DNA of 42,864 bases from assembly GCA_026400935.1 (NCBI GenBank), contig JAPLNX010000208.1, positions 1 to 42,864 on the forward strand. Reading direction: 5' to 3'. A program made the translations under genes and the position numbers. The notes beneath the pieces were generated by a model. It worked only from the letters and a program-made list of their open reading frames with translations, was not told the origin of the DNA and ran no database searches. The stretch is from Planctomycetia bacterium. Lineage in GTDB: Bacteria; Planctomycetota; Planctomycetia; Planctomycetales; Planctomycetaceae. How positions within the stretch are numbered: position 1 is the stretch's first letter; the number at the start of each line of letters is the position of its first letter. Positions 1 through 9,169 of the stretch are shown piece by piece.

Positions 1-1619
1 CGTTGCCGTCGTGGATTACCTTCGATGGCTCAACCTTCAGTGGCATAGCAGATGACGCTCAAGTCGGCGATTACACAATCACGCTGACGGCGACCGACAT
101 CAAAGGTCTCTCCGCCACGCAGAGCTTTACGCTGCACGTACTCGCGGTAAATGACACGCCGACGGTCGAACGCTGCGTGAAAGATCGCACCGTTTGCGAA
201 GGTTCGACGAAGCTCTTCAGTTTGCCGAATGGACTCTTCGCCGATGAAGACACAGGCGACGTTCTGACGTTGACCGCGACTGACGCTGACGGCAACTCGC
301 TTCCTGACTGGATCACGTTCGACGCGGAGAAAGAGTACTTCGCGGTGTCGCCCGGTTATGAAGATGCCGGTGATTACGGCATCAAGGTGACGGCGACTGA
401 CCTCGCCGGAGCCGATGCCTCGGTGACGTTCACGCTGCATGTGCTGAATAAGAACCGAGCACCGATATCTGAAGGCTCCGCAGCCGATCAATCCCTCGAC
501 GAAGGGACGACCAGCAACTACAGCCTGCCGGTGGTGTTCTCTGATCAGGATGGCGGCGACAGCCTGACACTCACAGCGACAGACGGCAGCGGCAACGAAC
601 TGCCGGATTGGATCGACTTCGATTCAGACACCCAGACCTTCGAGTTCTCACCGAAGTGGAATTCCGCAGGAACCTATGACTTGCGAGTGACCGCGACTGA
701 CACGAGCGGTGCGAGCACTTCCGCTTCGTTCCAACTGACAGTCAACAACGCGCTCATCTCCATCATCGTCGCCGCAGGCAACGACACGGCGACGAACTGG
801 TCGGTCTATGCCGACTCTGACAACTTCCTGCACATCACCGCGAACGGCAACGAACAGATTGATCCGCTGCCGCTTTCTGAGATTGCGAACCTCGCACTGA
901 TTGCTGGAGACGGCGCGGACAGCATCGTGTTTGCGGCTTCGCTCAACAGTGGCCTCACCGCGCCGGTGATGATCTTCGGTGGCGGTGGAAACGATTCGAT
1001 CGACACGTCAGCCGTGACCTTCTCGGTCTGTATCGATGCAGGTGCCGGTAGCGACAACGTCATCACCGGCGCAGGTAACGATCAGGTCTTAGGCGGAGAC
1101 GGCAACGACACGCTCAACGGTTCGGCTGGCGACGACACGCTGCTCGGCGGCAACGACAGCGACACAATCCGTGGCGGTGCCGGAGCCGACGCCATCGACG
1201 GTGGTGGCGGTAACGACCTTCTCGCAGGCCAAGGTGGCAACGGTGACACACTGCTGGGAGGAAGTGGTGACGACACGCTCGATGGCGGTGCCGGTAACGA
1301 CTTCCTCTACGGCGGCGACGGCAACGATCAGCTCATCGGCGGTGCTGGTAACGATGTTCTCAGCGGCGGACTGAATAACGACACGCTGCAAGGGAACGAC
1401 GGCAACGACACGCTGATCGGCGGCTTCGGTATCGACGTGCTGCTCGGAGGAGCAGGCAAAGACACCGGAGTCGGCGGCGAAGGAAGTGTCCCTCGTACGG
1501 GAACCGGTGCTGCTGATGTCGGTGACAATGTCGGCATCGATGTTGAGGTCAAGAACGAGAACTTCAACACGCTCTACGATTGGGAGACGATGGAATTCAA
1601 GGTCAAGTGGCTCAAGTAG
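1..1619 (+). CDS. Secreted adhesin-like protein, CADG repeats plus RTX calcium-binding repeats (5' end cut by window)
   Basis: The reading frame is open from the first base, so this is the 3' part of a larger gene and the true start lies outside the window. The visible 538 residues begin inside a cadherin/dystroglycan-like (CADG, putative Ig) repeat. Three such units end in TLHV or QLTV-type strands, each with an 'LPDWI.FD' core and an 'AGDY.I.VTATD' strand, about 100 residues apart. After a spacer (about residues 250-330) come RTX-type nonapeptides (GGxGNDxLxGG) to about residue 500, which in this family fold as a calcium-bound parallel beta-roll. A short acidic/aromatic tail ends at the stop. 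Such proteins are usually large, exported and surface-attached or matrix-forming; that role is inferred. The RTX block resembles that of the gene at 16759, so the two may be related surface proteins. A strong terminator follows at 1651. Confidence 0.85.
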   Translation, partial: LPSWITFDGSTFSGIADDAQVGDYTITLTATDIKGLSATQSFTLHVLAVNDTPTVERCVKDRTVCEGSTKLFSLPNGLFADEDTGDVLTLTATDADGNSLPDWITFDAEKEYFAVSPGYEDAGDYGIKVTATDLAGADASVTFTLHVLNKNRAPISEGSAADQSLDEGTTSNYSLPVVFSDQDGGDSLTLTATDGSGNELPDWIDFDSDTQTFEFSPKWNSAGTYDLRVTATDTSGASTSASFQLTVNNALISIIVAAGNDTATNWSVYADSDNFLHITANGNEQIDPLPLSEIANLALIAGDGADSIVFAASLNSGLTAPVMIFGGGGNDSIDTSAVTFSVCIDAGAGSDNVITGAGNDQVLGGDGNDTLNGSAGDDTLLGGNDSDTIRGGAGADAIDGGGGNDLLAGQGGNGDTLLGGSGDDTLDGGAGNDFLYGGDGNDQLIGGAGNDVLSGGLNNDTLQGNDGNDTLIGGFGIDVLLGGAGKDTGVGGEGSVPRTGTGAADVGDNVGIDVEVKNENFNTLYDWETMEFKVKWLK

Positions 1620-1650
1620 CCCTTACGCGTCTGACTTCACTACATCCCGT

Positions 1651-1681
1651 AGCGGCAAGCTGCCAGCTTGCCGCTTTTTTG
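1651..1681 (+). terminator. Rho-independent terminator after the RTX gene
   Basis: An 11-bp perfect stem (AGCGGCAAGCT / AGCTTGCCGCT) with loop GCC is followed directly by a run of T (1675-1681). It lies 31 bp after the stop of the RTX gene and before the inositol-monophosphatase-family gene, so the latter should have its own promoter. Confidence 0.9.
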
Positions 1682-1728
1682 TTTTCGCTTCACTTTGAAA
1701 CAGACCTAAGACTTGAAGGCGCGCTACC

Positions 1729-2538
1729 ATGACACTCGAACAACAAGTCGCCGAAGCGGCCGCGCGTGCGGGAGGCGAGGTCGTCGCGAGGTACTTTCGC
1801 GATTTCGCCAACGTCGCTCATGAAGTCAAGGCGGGAGAACCGTCGTACAACCGAGTCTCGGTCGCCGATCTGGAATCCGAGCGGACGATCGTCGAGACAA
1901 TTCGCGAAACTTTTCCCGGCCACGCGATCTTAGCGGAAGAAGGTCACACGCAACTCTCCGACGCCGAGCATCTGTGGGTGATCGATCCAATTGACGGCAC
2001 GAACAACTTCTTGCATGGCATTCCGCAGTTTGCTGTTTCCGTCGCCTACTATCGAGCAGGACAGGCTCAGTGTGGCGTGATTTTCAATCCGGCTCGTAAC
2101 GACTGGTTCATCGCTTCTCGTGGTGAAGGAGCGTATCACAACGGTCAGCAGGTGCGGGTCGCCGAGCATTCGCGATTGAATGAAGTGCTGATTGGACTCG
2201 GCTTCTACTACGACCGAGGAGCGATCATGGAAGCGACGTTGAACGCGATGCGCGATCTCTTCCGTGAGAACATTCACTGCGTTCGTCGCATGGGAGCAGC
2301 CACGCTTGATCTCTGCATGGTTGCGTGCGGGCAAATTGGTGCGTTCTTCGAATACGAACTCTCGCCGTGGGACTTCGCGGCCGGGCGTTTGTTCGTAGAA
2401 GAAGCAGGAGGCTGCGTGACAACTTGCGACAACAACCCGTTGCCGCTTGCGAAGACTCACATTCTCGCCTCGAATGGGCGGCTGCATCAGCCGATGCTTG
2501 ATATCGTACAACGGCATTTGCCCAAGGCTGAAAAATAA
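1729..2538 (+). CDS. Inositol monophosphatase family phosphatase
   Basis: A 269-residue member of the Mg2+-dependent, Li+-sensitive inositol monophosphatase/SuhB fold, which hydrolyses phosphate monoesters such as myo-inositol-1-phosphate. The metal site is complete: the LAEEGH motif (Glu70/71), the DPIDGTNNFLHG signature with Asp86 and Asp89, and the SPWDFAAG motif with Asp215. Length and motif spacing are normal for the family, and the protein looks cytosolic (no signal peptide). The ATG is the first in-frame start after the preceding terminator. Members also act as histidinol-phosphatases or 3'-phosphoadenosine phosphatases, and sequence reading does not settle the substrate, so I give no gene symbol. 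It may be co-transcribed with the acyltransferase gene that starts 85 bp downstream. Confidence 0.88.
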   Translation: MTLEQQVAEAAARAGGEVVARYFRDFANVAHEVKAGEPSYNRVSVADLESERTIVETIRETFPGHAILAEEGHTQLSDAEHLWVIDPIDGTNNFLHGIPQFAVSVAYYRAGQAQCGVIFNPARNDWFIASRGEGAYHNGQQVRVAEHSRLNEVLIGLGFYYDRGAIMEATLNAMRDLFRENIHCVRRMGAATLDLCMVACGQIGAFFEYELSPWDFAAGRLFVEEAGGCVTTCDNNPLPLAKTHILASNGRLHQPMLDIVQRHLPKAEK

Positions 2539-2623
2539 ACAGTTTCAAAACGTAGCACAGGCGAACCGCTTGTGAAACGTTTTGAAACGCTGGCATTCAT
2601 GTCGCAATCAGAAGGTATTTGCC

Positions 2624-3976
2624 ATGTCGAAGAGTCCTCAGTCAGGAACCGCCAACCGAGTCCTTTCGATTGATGCTTATCGCGGCTTCGTGATGCTGGC
2701 AATGGCGTCGAGCGGCTTTGGCTTTTCAATGTTGGCGAAGCCCGAGAATTTGCAAAAACTTCGTGATGCCAAACTCAATTTTGTGCCCGAAGCGTTATGG
2801 AAGTTCTTGGCTTATCAGTTCGATCACGTCGTGTGGTCCGGCTGCTCGTTTTGGGATTTGATCCAGCCGAGCTTCATGTTTCTGGTCGGCGTAGCCTTGC
2901 CGTTTTCGTATTCGCGAAGGGAAAGCGAAGGGCAATCGGCGAGTGGTCGGTTTCTGCATGTGTTGTGGCGATCGTTCGTGCTGGTTGCGTTGGGCGTGTT
3001 CTTATCCTCGAACGGAGCGAAGCAAACCAATTTCACATTCGTCAACGTGCTGTCGCAAATCGGGCTGGGTTATCCGCTGCTGTATCTGCTTCGCGAGCGG
3101 TCGCTGAGAACTCAACTCGTCGCAGCGGCGGTCATCCTCGTGGGCTATTGGGGCTGGTTTGCGAACTACTCGATCCCGCCGCAACAGCTTGCGGATGTGA
3201 AAGCCGCGATATCGGATCGTGATGCGAAGTTGCTCGCCGCAAACAGGACGATTCAACCAGAGCCAACTCCTATGACTGGCATCGGCTCACACTGGAACAA
3301 ACACGTCAACGCGGCAGCCGGTGCCGACCGAAAATTGCTGAATGCCTTTCCGAGCGAGAAAGAACCGTTTCACGGCAAAACATTCTGGATCAATGATGGT
3401 GGCTATCAAACGCTCAACTTCATCCCCTCGTTGGCGACGATGCTGTTCGGCTTGATGGCGGGGACACTGCTCCGTTCGGGAGCCAGCGATAGCGACAAAG
3501 TGAAATGGCTGCTCAAGGCCGGTGCGTGTTGCTTCGCAGTTTCGATGGCGCTCGACACCTCGATCTGGCCAATCACGATTCCGAGTTGCGACTGGCATCT
3601 CGCGCCGATCGTCAAACGCATTTGGTCCCCCGGCTGGGCGGTCTTCAGTACCGGCTGGACGTTCTGGATGCTGGCCGCCTTTTATTGGGTGATCGACGTG
3701 CGGCAATGGAGACTTTGGTCGTGGCCGCTCGTCATCGTCGGCATGAACTCGATCGCTATGTACGTAATGGCTCAGCTCATGAAGAATTGGGTGGGTGCCT
3801 CCATGAAGACGCATCTCACGACGGTCGATGCGATCTTCGGATGGCAGCAAGGAATCGCGTTCAAAATCTTCGGCGAATATCCGCTGGCGACGCCGCTAGG
3901 ACACGCGGCCCGCTTGTTTGGCTTGTGGTTGATCTGCGTGTGGCTGTACCGCCGCAAAATCTTCGTGCGAGTGTGA
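2624..3976 (+). CDS. NagX/HGSNAT-like membrane acyltransferase (DUF5009/COG4299 type)
   Basis: A 450-residue polytopic membrane protein. It opens with RVLSIDAYRGFVML, the hallmark of the heparan-alpha-glucosaminide N-acetyltransferase/NagX family, which transfers an acetyl group across the membrane onto amino sugars. Many hydrophobic segments follow (about ten), including ones near residues 80-100, 115-135, 145-180 and 265-285, and several in the C-terminal third. A soluble insert of about 80 residues (near 185-265) lies between membrane segments. I chose ATG 2624 because the 14 codons upstream, from a TTG, are not family-like and a GAAGG motif lies just upstream of the ATG. Planctomycetes often carry such proteins near polysaccharide-use genes; the acceptor substrate here is unknown. 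Confidence 0.8.
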   Translation: MSKSPQSGTANRVLSIDAYRGFVMLAMASSGFGFSMLAKPENLQKLRDAKLNFVPEALWKFLAYQFDHVVWSGCSFWDLIQPSFMFLVGVALPFSYSRRESEGQSASGRFLHVLWRSFVLVALGVFLSSNGAKQTNFTFVNVLSQIGLGYPLLYLLRERSLRTQLVAAAVILVGYWGWFANYSIPPQQLADVKAAISDRDAKLLAANRTIQPEPTPMTGIGSHWNKHVNAAAGADRKLLNAFPSEKEPFHGKTFWINDGGYQTLNFIPSLATMLFGLMAGTLLRSGASDSDKVKWLLKAGACCFAVSMALDTSIWPITIPSCDWHLAPIVKRIWSPGWAVFSTGWTFWMLAAFYWVIDVRQWRLWSWPLVIVGMNSIAMYVMAQLMKNWVGASMKTHLTTVDAIFGWQQGIAFKIFGEYPLATPLGHAARLFGLWLICVWLYRRKIFVRV

Positions 3977-4004
3977 TGACCTTGGCCACTGGACCGGGGG
4001 GAGA

Positions 4005-4095
4005 TTCACCACGGAGACACGGAGGCACTGAGTAAGTGCCAAGACTTGGCATCTTGAATTCACATCTCCGTGCCTCCGTGTCTCCGTGGTAAATT
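4005..4095. repeat. Imperfect inverted-repeat element (CCACGGAGACACGG family)
   Basis: Arms of 19 bp match exactly (4009-4027 against 4071-4089, core CCACGGAGACACGGAGGCA), and looser homology extends outward on both sides. The 43-bp spacer contains a second small inverted motif (AAGTGCC..GGCA). It lies between two same-strand genes. Diverged relatives are at 9048-9114 and 42761-42860. Translated, it gives the HGDTEARR peptide, which I recall as a recurrent spurious protein in databases. Confidence 0.75.
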
Positions 4096-4154
4096 CCTCC
4101 CTGTCCGCTGATAACACACATTGGATTCACCTGCAGATTTTTCAGGAATCTTCC

Positions 4155-5408
4155 ATGAACCGACTCGATCCGTTTCTTCGTGAGCATGAGGCACTGACTC
4201 GGCGTTTCTTTTTGGGATTGGGTGTCGCCGGAACTGCTGCAATCGTGGCAGGGGCTCGAGCGGCACAAGCGAGCGAACTCTCGCCGGAATTAGCGGACGC
4301 GATCGACAAGCTCGAATCGTTTCTGACACCGCCAGACAAATTCCGTGACGTATCGCGAGGCAAACCGTTGCCGCATTCGTTGCCCGAAGAGAAGCGTGTC
4401 GAAGTCGGACTCACTCGTGAGACGTGGAAATTAGAAGTCACGTCAGACACCGAGCAACCCGCACGTATCAAGAAGCCGATGACCAAGGCTGACGGAACGG
4501 CGCTCGACTACGCCGGGCTGATGCAGATTGCCGAGACTCATTCCGTTCGCTTCGCAAAGGTGATGACGTGCCTCAACATCGGCTGCCCACTTGGTACCGG
4601 CATTTGGGAAGGGATCCCGATGCGAGAAATCATCTGGCGAACGCAGCCGGTTGAGAATCTGCGGCGCGTGTTTTATTACGGCTATCACAACGACGATCCC
4701 AAGCAAATCTTTCGCAGCTCGCTACCGATCGGGCGAGTGCTCGAAGATCCGTATGATCTGCCGCCGGTGATTCTGTGTTACAAACTCAACGGTCAGTTCT
4801 TGTCCCCAGAACGAGGTGGGCCGGTGCGCGTTGTGGTACCGGAGGCGTATGGATTCAAGTCGATCAAATGGCTGAGCCACATCGTGCTGACAAATCTCGC
4901 CTACGCGAACGACACCTACATTGATGGGAACAACGACGTTGATAGTCCGTTGAAGACGTGGGCCTCAACACTCTCGGTCCCGAAAGAGGTTACTGCGAAC
5001 CAGCCGATCCCCGTGACCGGATACGCGCAGGTTGGTATCTCCGGTTTGAGCAAGGTCCAAGTTTGGATCTGCCCGAAAGGGACTGAGCCTGCCAATGATC
5101 CGAATTTCACATCGGCCGCTTGGAGTGACGCTCAAATTCTCTCTCCACCGAAATCGTGGGGAGGAGAATTGCCCGACGAAAAACTCCCAACGAACACATT
5201 GGGCTTTGACGCCGATGGTCGTCCGAAGACTTGGCCAATGCGATTAAGTAAAGCTCACTGGGCCGCTCTAATGCCGGGACTTCCCGCCGGAGAGTATTCG
5301 TTCCGCTCGCGAACTATTGATGAAAAAGGAATCGCGCAGCCGCTGCCGCGTCCCTTCCGGAAATCAGGTCACGCCGCGATTGAGCAAGTGAGCTTGGTCG
5401 TAAAGTGA
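4155..5408 (+). CDS. Tat-exported sulfite-oxidase-like molybdopterin oxidoreductase
   Basis: A 417-residue protein with a twin-arginine signal (TRRFFLGLGVAG, residues 15-26) and an AQA-type cleavage site near residue 39. The centre matches the oxidoreductase molybdopterin-binding domain of the sulfite oxidase superfamily (SUOX/YedY/SoxC). The likely Mo-ligating cysteine is Cys139 in VMTCLNIGCPLGTGIWEG, followed by the conserved GIPMREI segment and an ERGGPVRVVVPEAYGFKSIKW stretch. The C-terminal 150 residues look like the Ig-like Mo-co dimerisation domain. It probably oxidises or reduces a small sulfur compound in the periplasm; no cytochrome partner is adjacent. A second Cys (Cys143) four residues later is unusual. 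ATG 4155 is preferred because it places the Tat motif normally; the open frame continues upstream into the inverted repeat. Confidence 0.82.
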   Translation: MNRLDPFLREHEALTRRFFLGLGVAGTAAIVAGARAAQASELSPELADAIDKLESFLTPPDKFRDVSRGKPLPHSLPEEKRVEVGLTRETWKLEVTSDTEQPARIKKPMTKADGTALDYAGLMQIAETHSVRFAKVMTCLNIGCPLGTGIWEGIPMREIIWRTQPVENLRRVFYYGYHNDDPKQIFRSSLPIGRVLEDPYDLPPVILCYKLNGQFLSPERGGPVRVVVPEAYGFKSIKWLSHIVLTNLAYANDTYIDGNNDVDSPLKTWASTLSVPKEVTANQPIPVTGYAQVGISGLSKVQVWICPKGTEPANDPNFTSAAWSDAQILSPPKSWGGELPDEKLPTNTLGFDADGRPKTWPMRLSKAHWAALMPGLPAGEYSFRSRTIDEKGIAQPLPRPFRKSGHAAIEQVSLVVK

Positions 5409-5632
5409 CACCAGTGCCACTCGTTGTTCCCGATATTGCGACCACTTCGAAACAATGTAATTCATGACGAGCCATTTCGATTCCTGGGGGTGTGCCGTCA
5501 TTACGAATCTGGCTCGATGAACGCGGATGGAAGTCGCGCTGATTGACTGGTACGAAAATCTATCAAAGCGGCCGTAACTGCGAGTCGAAATTCAACAAGC
5601 TGCTTGAGTCCTGATTCAATATTGTGCTGTAG

Positions 5633-7240
5633 ATGCCGCGTCGTGGTGGCAGTATTCTGGTTGGCATGAGCCAGCATTCATTACATCGCTTGGGGTGTCG
5701 TCCCGCGGATCATCCGTCGGTGGGGCGGCGTGAGTTATTGCAAGTTGGTTCGCTGAGTTTACTGGGGACGGGGCTTGCAGACTTGTTGCGATTGGAGGCC
5801 CAAGCGAGTGAGCCTGTTCGCACGAAAGCACGCGCGAAGTCGGTGGTCTTCATCTTTCAATCAGGCGGTCCTTCTCAGCATGAAACGTTCGATCCGAAAC
5901 CCGAAGCGCCCGACATGATTCGTGGCGAGTACGGCGTCACTCAGACAAAGCTGCCGAGCGTTCACTTCTGTGAGTACCTGCCGAAGCTGGCCGCTCGTGC
6001 GAATCAGTTCTCGATCGTCCGCACGATGCATCACGTGGCGGAACCGCAGTTCCGCAATGAGCATCACAGTTGCCAGTTCTTGTTACATACAGGCTCGACC
6101 GAAATGCCGGTTGGAGACACGAACGCGACGATCGCATTGCCTCGATCCGGTCGCGTTGAGTGGCCGTCGATTGGATCGTTGATTGGCTACACGACACCGA
6201 CAGATGCTGGAGTTGGCTTACCGGCGATTGTGGAAATCCCTCGAACTAACTTGATGAACTATCCGGGGCGTGGTGCTGGTCTGCTTGGACCAAAGTACGA
6301 ACGTTGGGGTGTCGATCTCGCGCCCGTTTGTAAGTCGCCCGATACGGCTGGGTCGTGTCCGAATTGCTTCAGTCACGATGACCCGAATGATCCAGAACGC
6401 GCGGCGGGGAAAGGTCCGAAAGCATGGTGGGACAATTCAAGCTGTCGCAATCCGGCGTTTCGTCTGCCGGATTTGGGTACCGGTGGTGTGGCGTTGCCGC
6501 AGATCGAAAATCGTGCAGGATTGCTCGCAAGTTTCGATTCACTCCGACGAGGGCTTGATTCCGCTGACCGCTCTGGCAGCCTCAACGCCTGGGATGAGTA
6601 CCGTCGGCAAGCCATGCGATTGCTGGTAACGAGTCGACCCGGAAAGCAAAATCCGTTTGATCTCACGCAGGAACCGGACAGCATTCGTGACCAATACGGT
6701 CGCGAAGAATGGGGGCAAGGATTCTTGGTCGCTCGCCGATTGATTGAAGCAGGAGTTCGCATGGTGCAGATCAACTTGCGAGGTTGGGACACTCACCAGA
6801 ATGCATTTCGTGATTTGAAACGGAAATTGTTGCCGTCGATCGATCATTGCTTGAGCGGCTTTCTCGATGACCTTGCCGCACGTGGGTTACTTGATGAGAC
6901 GCTCGTCGTGATGTGCGGAGAGATGGGACGCACGCCGCGAATCTCACCGATCGCAGTTGGGGGCAAGAATGCGAGCGGCGAAATCTTCACTGCCGGTCGC
7001 CATCACTGGGGTGATGTCTTTCCGTGTTTCTTCGCAGGCGGAGGCATTCGAGCGGGCCAAGTCATTGGTCAAACTGACGCTCATGCCGGACTGCCGATCA
7101 GTGAGGCATTCACGCCCTCCGATCTCGCGGCCACGATCTTCCACCTGCTCGGTGTCGATTCACGTGCCGAATTCTACGACTCACGCGGTCGTCCCTATCG
7201 CATGTTTTTAGGTGAGCCCATTCGATCGCTGATTGGGTGA
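5633..7240 (+). CDS. DUF1501 family protein, Tat-exported
   Basis: A 535-residue DUF1501 protein (sulfatase/alkaline-phosphatase-like fold, very abundant in planctomycetes, function not established). A Tat-like signal is present (GRRELLQVGSLSLLGTGL, residues about 31-48). Family landmarks include VVFIFQSGGPSQHETFDPKP, the GWDTHQNAF motif, ETLVVMCGEMGRTPRI and a GRHHWGDVFPCFFAGGGI block; the Asp and His residues in these are the probable metal-site candidates. The start could be ATG 5633 or ATG 5666; the latter leaves a more typical leader. DUF1501 genes usually pair with a DUF1549/DUF1553 cytochrome-like gene, but none is next to this one. The 224-bp region before it holds no recognisable gene or structure. 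Confidence 0.88.
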   Translation: MPRRGGSILVGMSQHSLHRLGCRPADHPSVGRRELLQVGSLSLLGTGLADLLRLEAQASEPVRTKARAKSVVFIFQSGGPSQHETFDPKPEAPDMIRGEYGVTQTKLPSVHFCEYLPKLAARANQFSIVRTMHHVAEPQFRNEHHSCQFLLHTGSTEMPVGDTNATIALPRSGRVEWPSIGSLIGYTTPTDAGVGLPAIVEIPRTNLMNYPGRGAGLLGPKYERWGVDLAPVCKSPDTAGSCPNCFSHDDPNDPERAAGKGPKAWWDNSSCRNPAFRLPDLGTGGVALPQIENRAGLLASFDSLRRGLDSADRSGSLNAWDEYRRQAMRLLVTSRPGKQNPFDLTQEPDSIRDQYGREEWGQGFLVARRLIEAGVRMVQINLRGWDTHQNAFRDLKRKLLPSIDHCLSGFLDDLAARGLLDETLVVMCGEMGRTPRISPIAVGGKNASGEIFTAGRHHWGDVFPCFFAGGGIRAGQVIGQTDAHAGLPISEAFTPSDLAATIFHLLGVDSRAEFYDSRGRPYRMFLGEPIRSLIG

Positions 7241-7285
7241 CGTGCTGCGATTGAAGGGCCTTACGTTTTGATTTGGAGTGACTTT

Positions 7286-7879
7286 GTGAGACTCCTAATT
7301 CGCGTTGGAACTGTGGCTTCTTACGGCTTACTTGTTCTTTCTTGTTTGTTGATGCTGGGGATGAGTTTTGGGGCCGCGTTTCTGACGACGTTCATTGTTG
7401 AAAACGCTCTTGACGAACCAATTTGGATTACTCCCGTGGGAGCAGTCGGAGTTGATGGCATACGTCGTCCGCTGCCGGTGTCCTACGACTTTTTGCTGGT
7501 AATCCCTACGGCAAAGTGTGGTGGATATGAACTGCAGCCACAGCAAACGGTGGCAATTACCTATGACATGGACGATATCAATTTTTCAGAGATTGTCGTT
7601 GAGAGCCGGAGTTCGGTGTTGGGGCAACTGGTCGTAGACGCTAACCCAACTGCCAACCGATATCATTCACCCGAAAAAACGGAGTTTGTGATTCATCAAG
7701 GGGAATTGGTTCCGGTGACTGATGCTGTATTGAATGCCGCACGTCACGCTCGAACGCCGAATTACCGAGGCATCATTTTGATTTGCATGATTGTCATTCC
7801 TTGGCCATCCGTGGTTTTGGTATCGATGCTAAAGATGAAGTCCCGGGTGAGTGTTGGCACTACACCTCAGTGTGATTAG
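7286..7879 (+). CDS. Small two-TM membrane protein of unknown function
   Basis: A 197-residue protein I do not recognise. An N-terminal hydrophobic stretch (about residues 8-35, with YGLLVLSCLLMLGMSF) and a C-terminal one (GIILICMIVIPWPSVVLVSM) would place the approximately 110 residues between them in the periplasm. The middle region is beta-rich in character (VAITYDMDDINFSEIVVE). I chose GTG 7286 because GGAG lies 7 bases upstream; a TTG at 7268 would add six residues. It follows the DUF1501 gene by 45 bp, so co-transcription is possible. No known domain is evident. Confidence 0.65.
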   Translation: MRLLIRVGTVASYGLLVLSCLLMLGMSFGAAFLTTFIVENALDEPIWITPVGAVGVDGIRRPLPVSYDFLLVIPTAKCGGYELQPQQTVAITYDMDDINFSEIVVESRSSVLGQLVVDANPTANRYHSPEKTEFVIHQGELVPVTDAVLNAARHARTPNYRGIILICMIVIPWPSVVLVSMLKMKSRVSVGTTPQCD

Positions 7880-7931
7880 GCTCGCGCTGTGGATTTAACT
7901 TTTTCGTCTCCCTACTGAAGGAGCCTGGTTG

Positions 7932-8984
7932 ATGTCTGACACGAATCCTGTTTCTTCGTCTGAAATCTCTCGCCGTTCCGCGCTGACGGCTGCGTTCGCG
8001 GGGGCCGGTGGCGCGTTTGCACTCGGTTCATCTCTAGCGGGCGCGTTTGAACCGCGGCAGCAGATTGCTTTGGTAGACACGGCGGCGGTTCATGCGAAAG
8101 CGGCGACCAGCAAGAAGTATGAGATGAAGAAGTCGATCAACTTGTGGGCGTTCCCGTATCCGAATTTATGGTCTTTGGAGAAGTGCCTCAAGACGGCGAA
8201 GGACGCGGGGTTCGATGGCATCGAGTTGAACTACGATCTCGACAGCGACCTTTCGCCGAAGTCTGGTACAAAAGACTTTCAACGCATTCATGCGATGGCA
8301 GACAAAATCGGGATCGCGATCAGCGGTTTGTGTTCATTCTTGTTCTGGCCCTATCCACTCAGCAGCAATGATCCCGAGAAGCGATCTCGTGGTCTGGAGT
8401 TGGCTGGAATGATGGCTCAAGCCGCGCATGATCTGGGGACTGAGAACTTGCTGGTCGTCCCCGGAGCGGTCTGCATCCCTTGGCGAACGGATCACGAACC
8501 GGTGCAGAATAACGTCTGCGACAAGCGTGCTCGCGAAGCTGTCGCGAAGTTGCTCCCCGCTGCCGAGAAACTGAAGGTGCATCTCAACATCGAGAACATC
8601 TTCTTCAACGGCTACTTGATGACGCCGGGCGAAATGATCGACTTCGTGGACAGCTACCAATCGGAATACGTGAAGGTCCACTTCGACACGGGCAACATCA
8701 TGATGTTCCAGTACCCGGAGCACTGGATCTCGATGCTCGGCAGTCGCATCAAGAATGTGCATCTGAAGGAGTTCACCAAGAAAGGGACAGACTACTCGCT
8801 GGAAACCTTCCGTCCGCTACTCGACGGCACCACCAATTGGCCAGCGGTGATGGAGGCGTTCGATACGACCGGTTATCGCGGGTATCTCACGTTCGAGTAT
8901 TTCCACCCGTATCAACATTTTCCCGAAGCCCTCATCCATCAGACGAGCGATTCGCTAGATCGACTGTTGGGGCGAAAGGTTTAG
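7932..8984 (+). CDS. Sugar phosphate isomerase/epimerase-like TIM barrel, Tat-exported
   Basis: A 350-residue xylose-isomerase-like TIM-barrel protein (AP_endonuc_2 superfamily). A Tat signal is present (SRRSALTAAFAGAGGAFALG, about residues 13-32). Metal-site strand motifs typical of the superfamily are visible: GIELNYD, NIENIFFNG, VKVHFDTGN, IKNVHLKEF and YLTFEY. The Glu in the second, Asp in the third, His in the fourth and Glu in the last are likely ligands. Relatives include hydroxypyruvate isomerase and 3-keto-glycoside-processing enzymes; the substrate cannot be read here. A good ribosome-binding site (AAGGAG, 7918-7923) fixes ATG 7932. A second member of the superfamily follows at 9170. 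Confidence 0.85.
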   Translation: MSDTNPVSSSEISRRSALTAAFAGAGGAFALGSSLAGAFEPRQQIALVDTAAVHAKAATSKKYEMKKSINLWAFPYPNLWSLEKCLKTAKDAGFDGIELNYDLDSDLSPKSGTKDFQRIHAMADKIGIAISGLCSFLFWPYPLSSNDPEKRSRGLELAGMMAQAAHDLGTENLLVVPGAVCIPWRTDHEPVQNNVCDKRAREAVAKLLPAAEKLKVHLNIENIFFNGYLMTPGEMIDFVDSYQSEYVKVHFDTGNIMMFQYPEHWISMLGSRIKNVHLKEFTKKGTDYSLETFRPLLDGTTNWPAVMEAFDTTGYRGYLTFEYFHPYQHFPEALIHQTSDSLDRLLGRKV

Positions 8985-9047
8985 GTTCTGCCTTCTTACT
9001 GATGAGCGAAAAGGCCCTTCGACGATTCTGTTGATCCAACGAAAACG

Positions 9048-9114
9048 ACCACAAAAGCCCAAAGAAATGCAAAAGAGCGATGCGCGATTTTTTGTGCCTT
9101 CGTGCCTTTGTGGT
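9048..9114. repeat. Diverged inverted-repeat element (CCACAAAGGCACGAAG family)
   Basis: ACCACAAAAGCCC at 9048-9060 is an imperfect complement of GTGCCTTTGTGGT (9102-9114), and the inner arms also pair loosely. It lies between the two TIM-barrel genes and shares its outer motif with 4005-4095 and 42761-42860. It is more decayed than the other two copies. Confidence 0.5.
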
Positions 9115-9169
9115 AGACCCTCCGAAGTTTTCCGATGTCAATCTCACTAACAACTAAGAAAGACCTCTA

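Noticed and set aside
1082-1570. Antisense frames rich in Pro/Ser/Val opposite the RTX repeats (also at 18582-19916)
   Set aside because: They are mirror images of the GGxGND repeats with no start signal or domain.
3861-4329. Minus-strand frames across the inverted repeat, giving a TEARR-like peptide
   Set aside because: They arise from the palindromic element and overlap the end and start of two well-supported genes.
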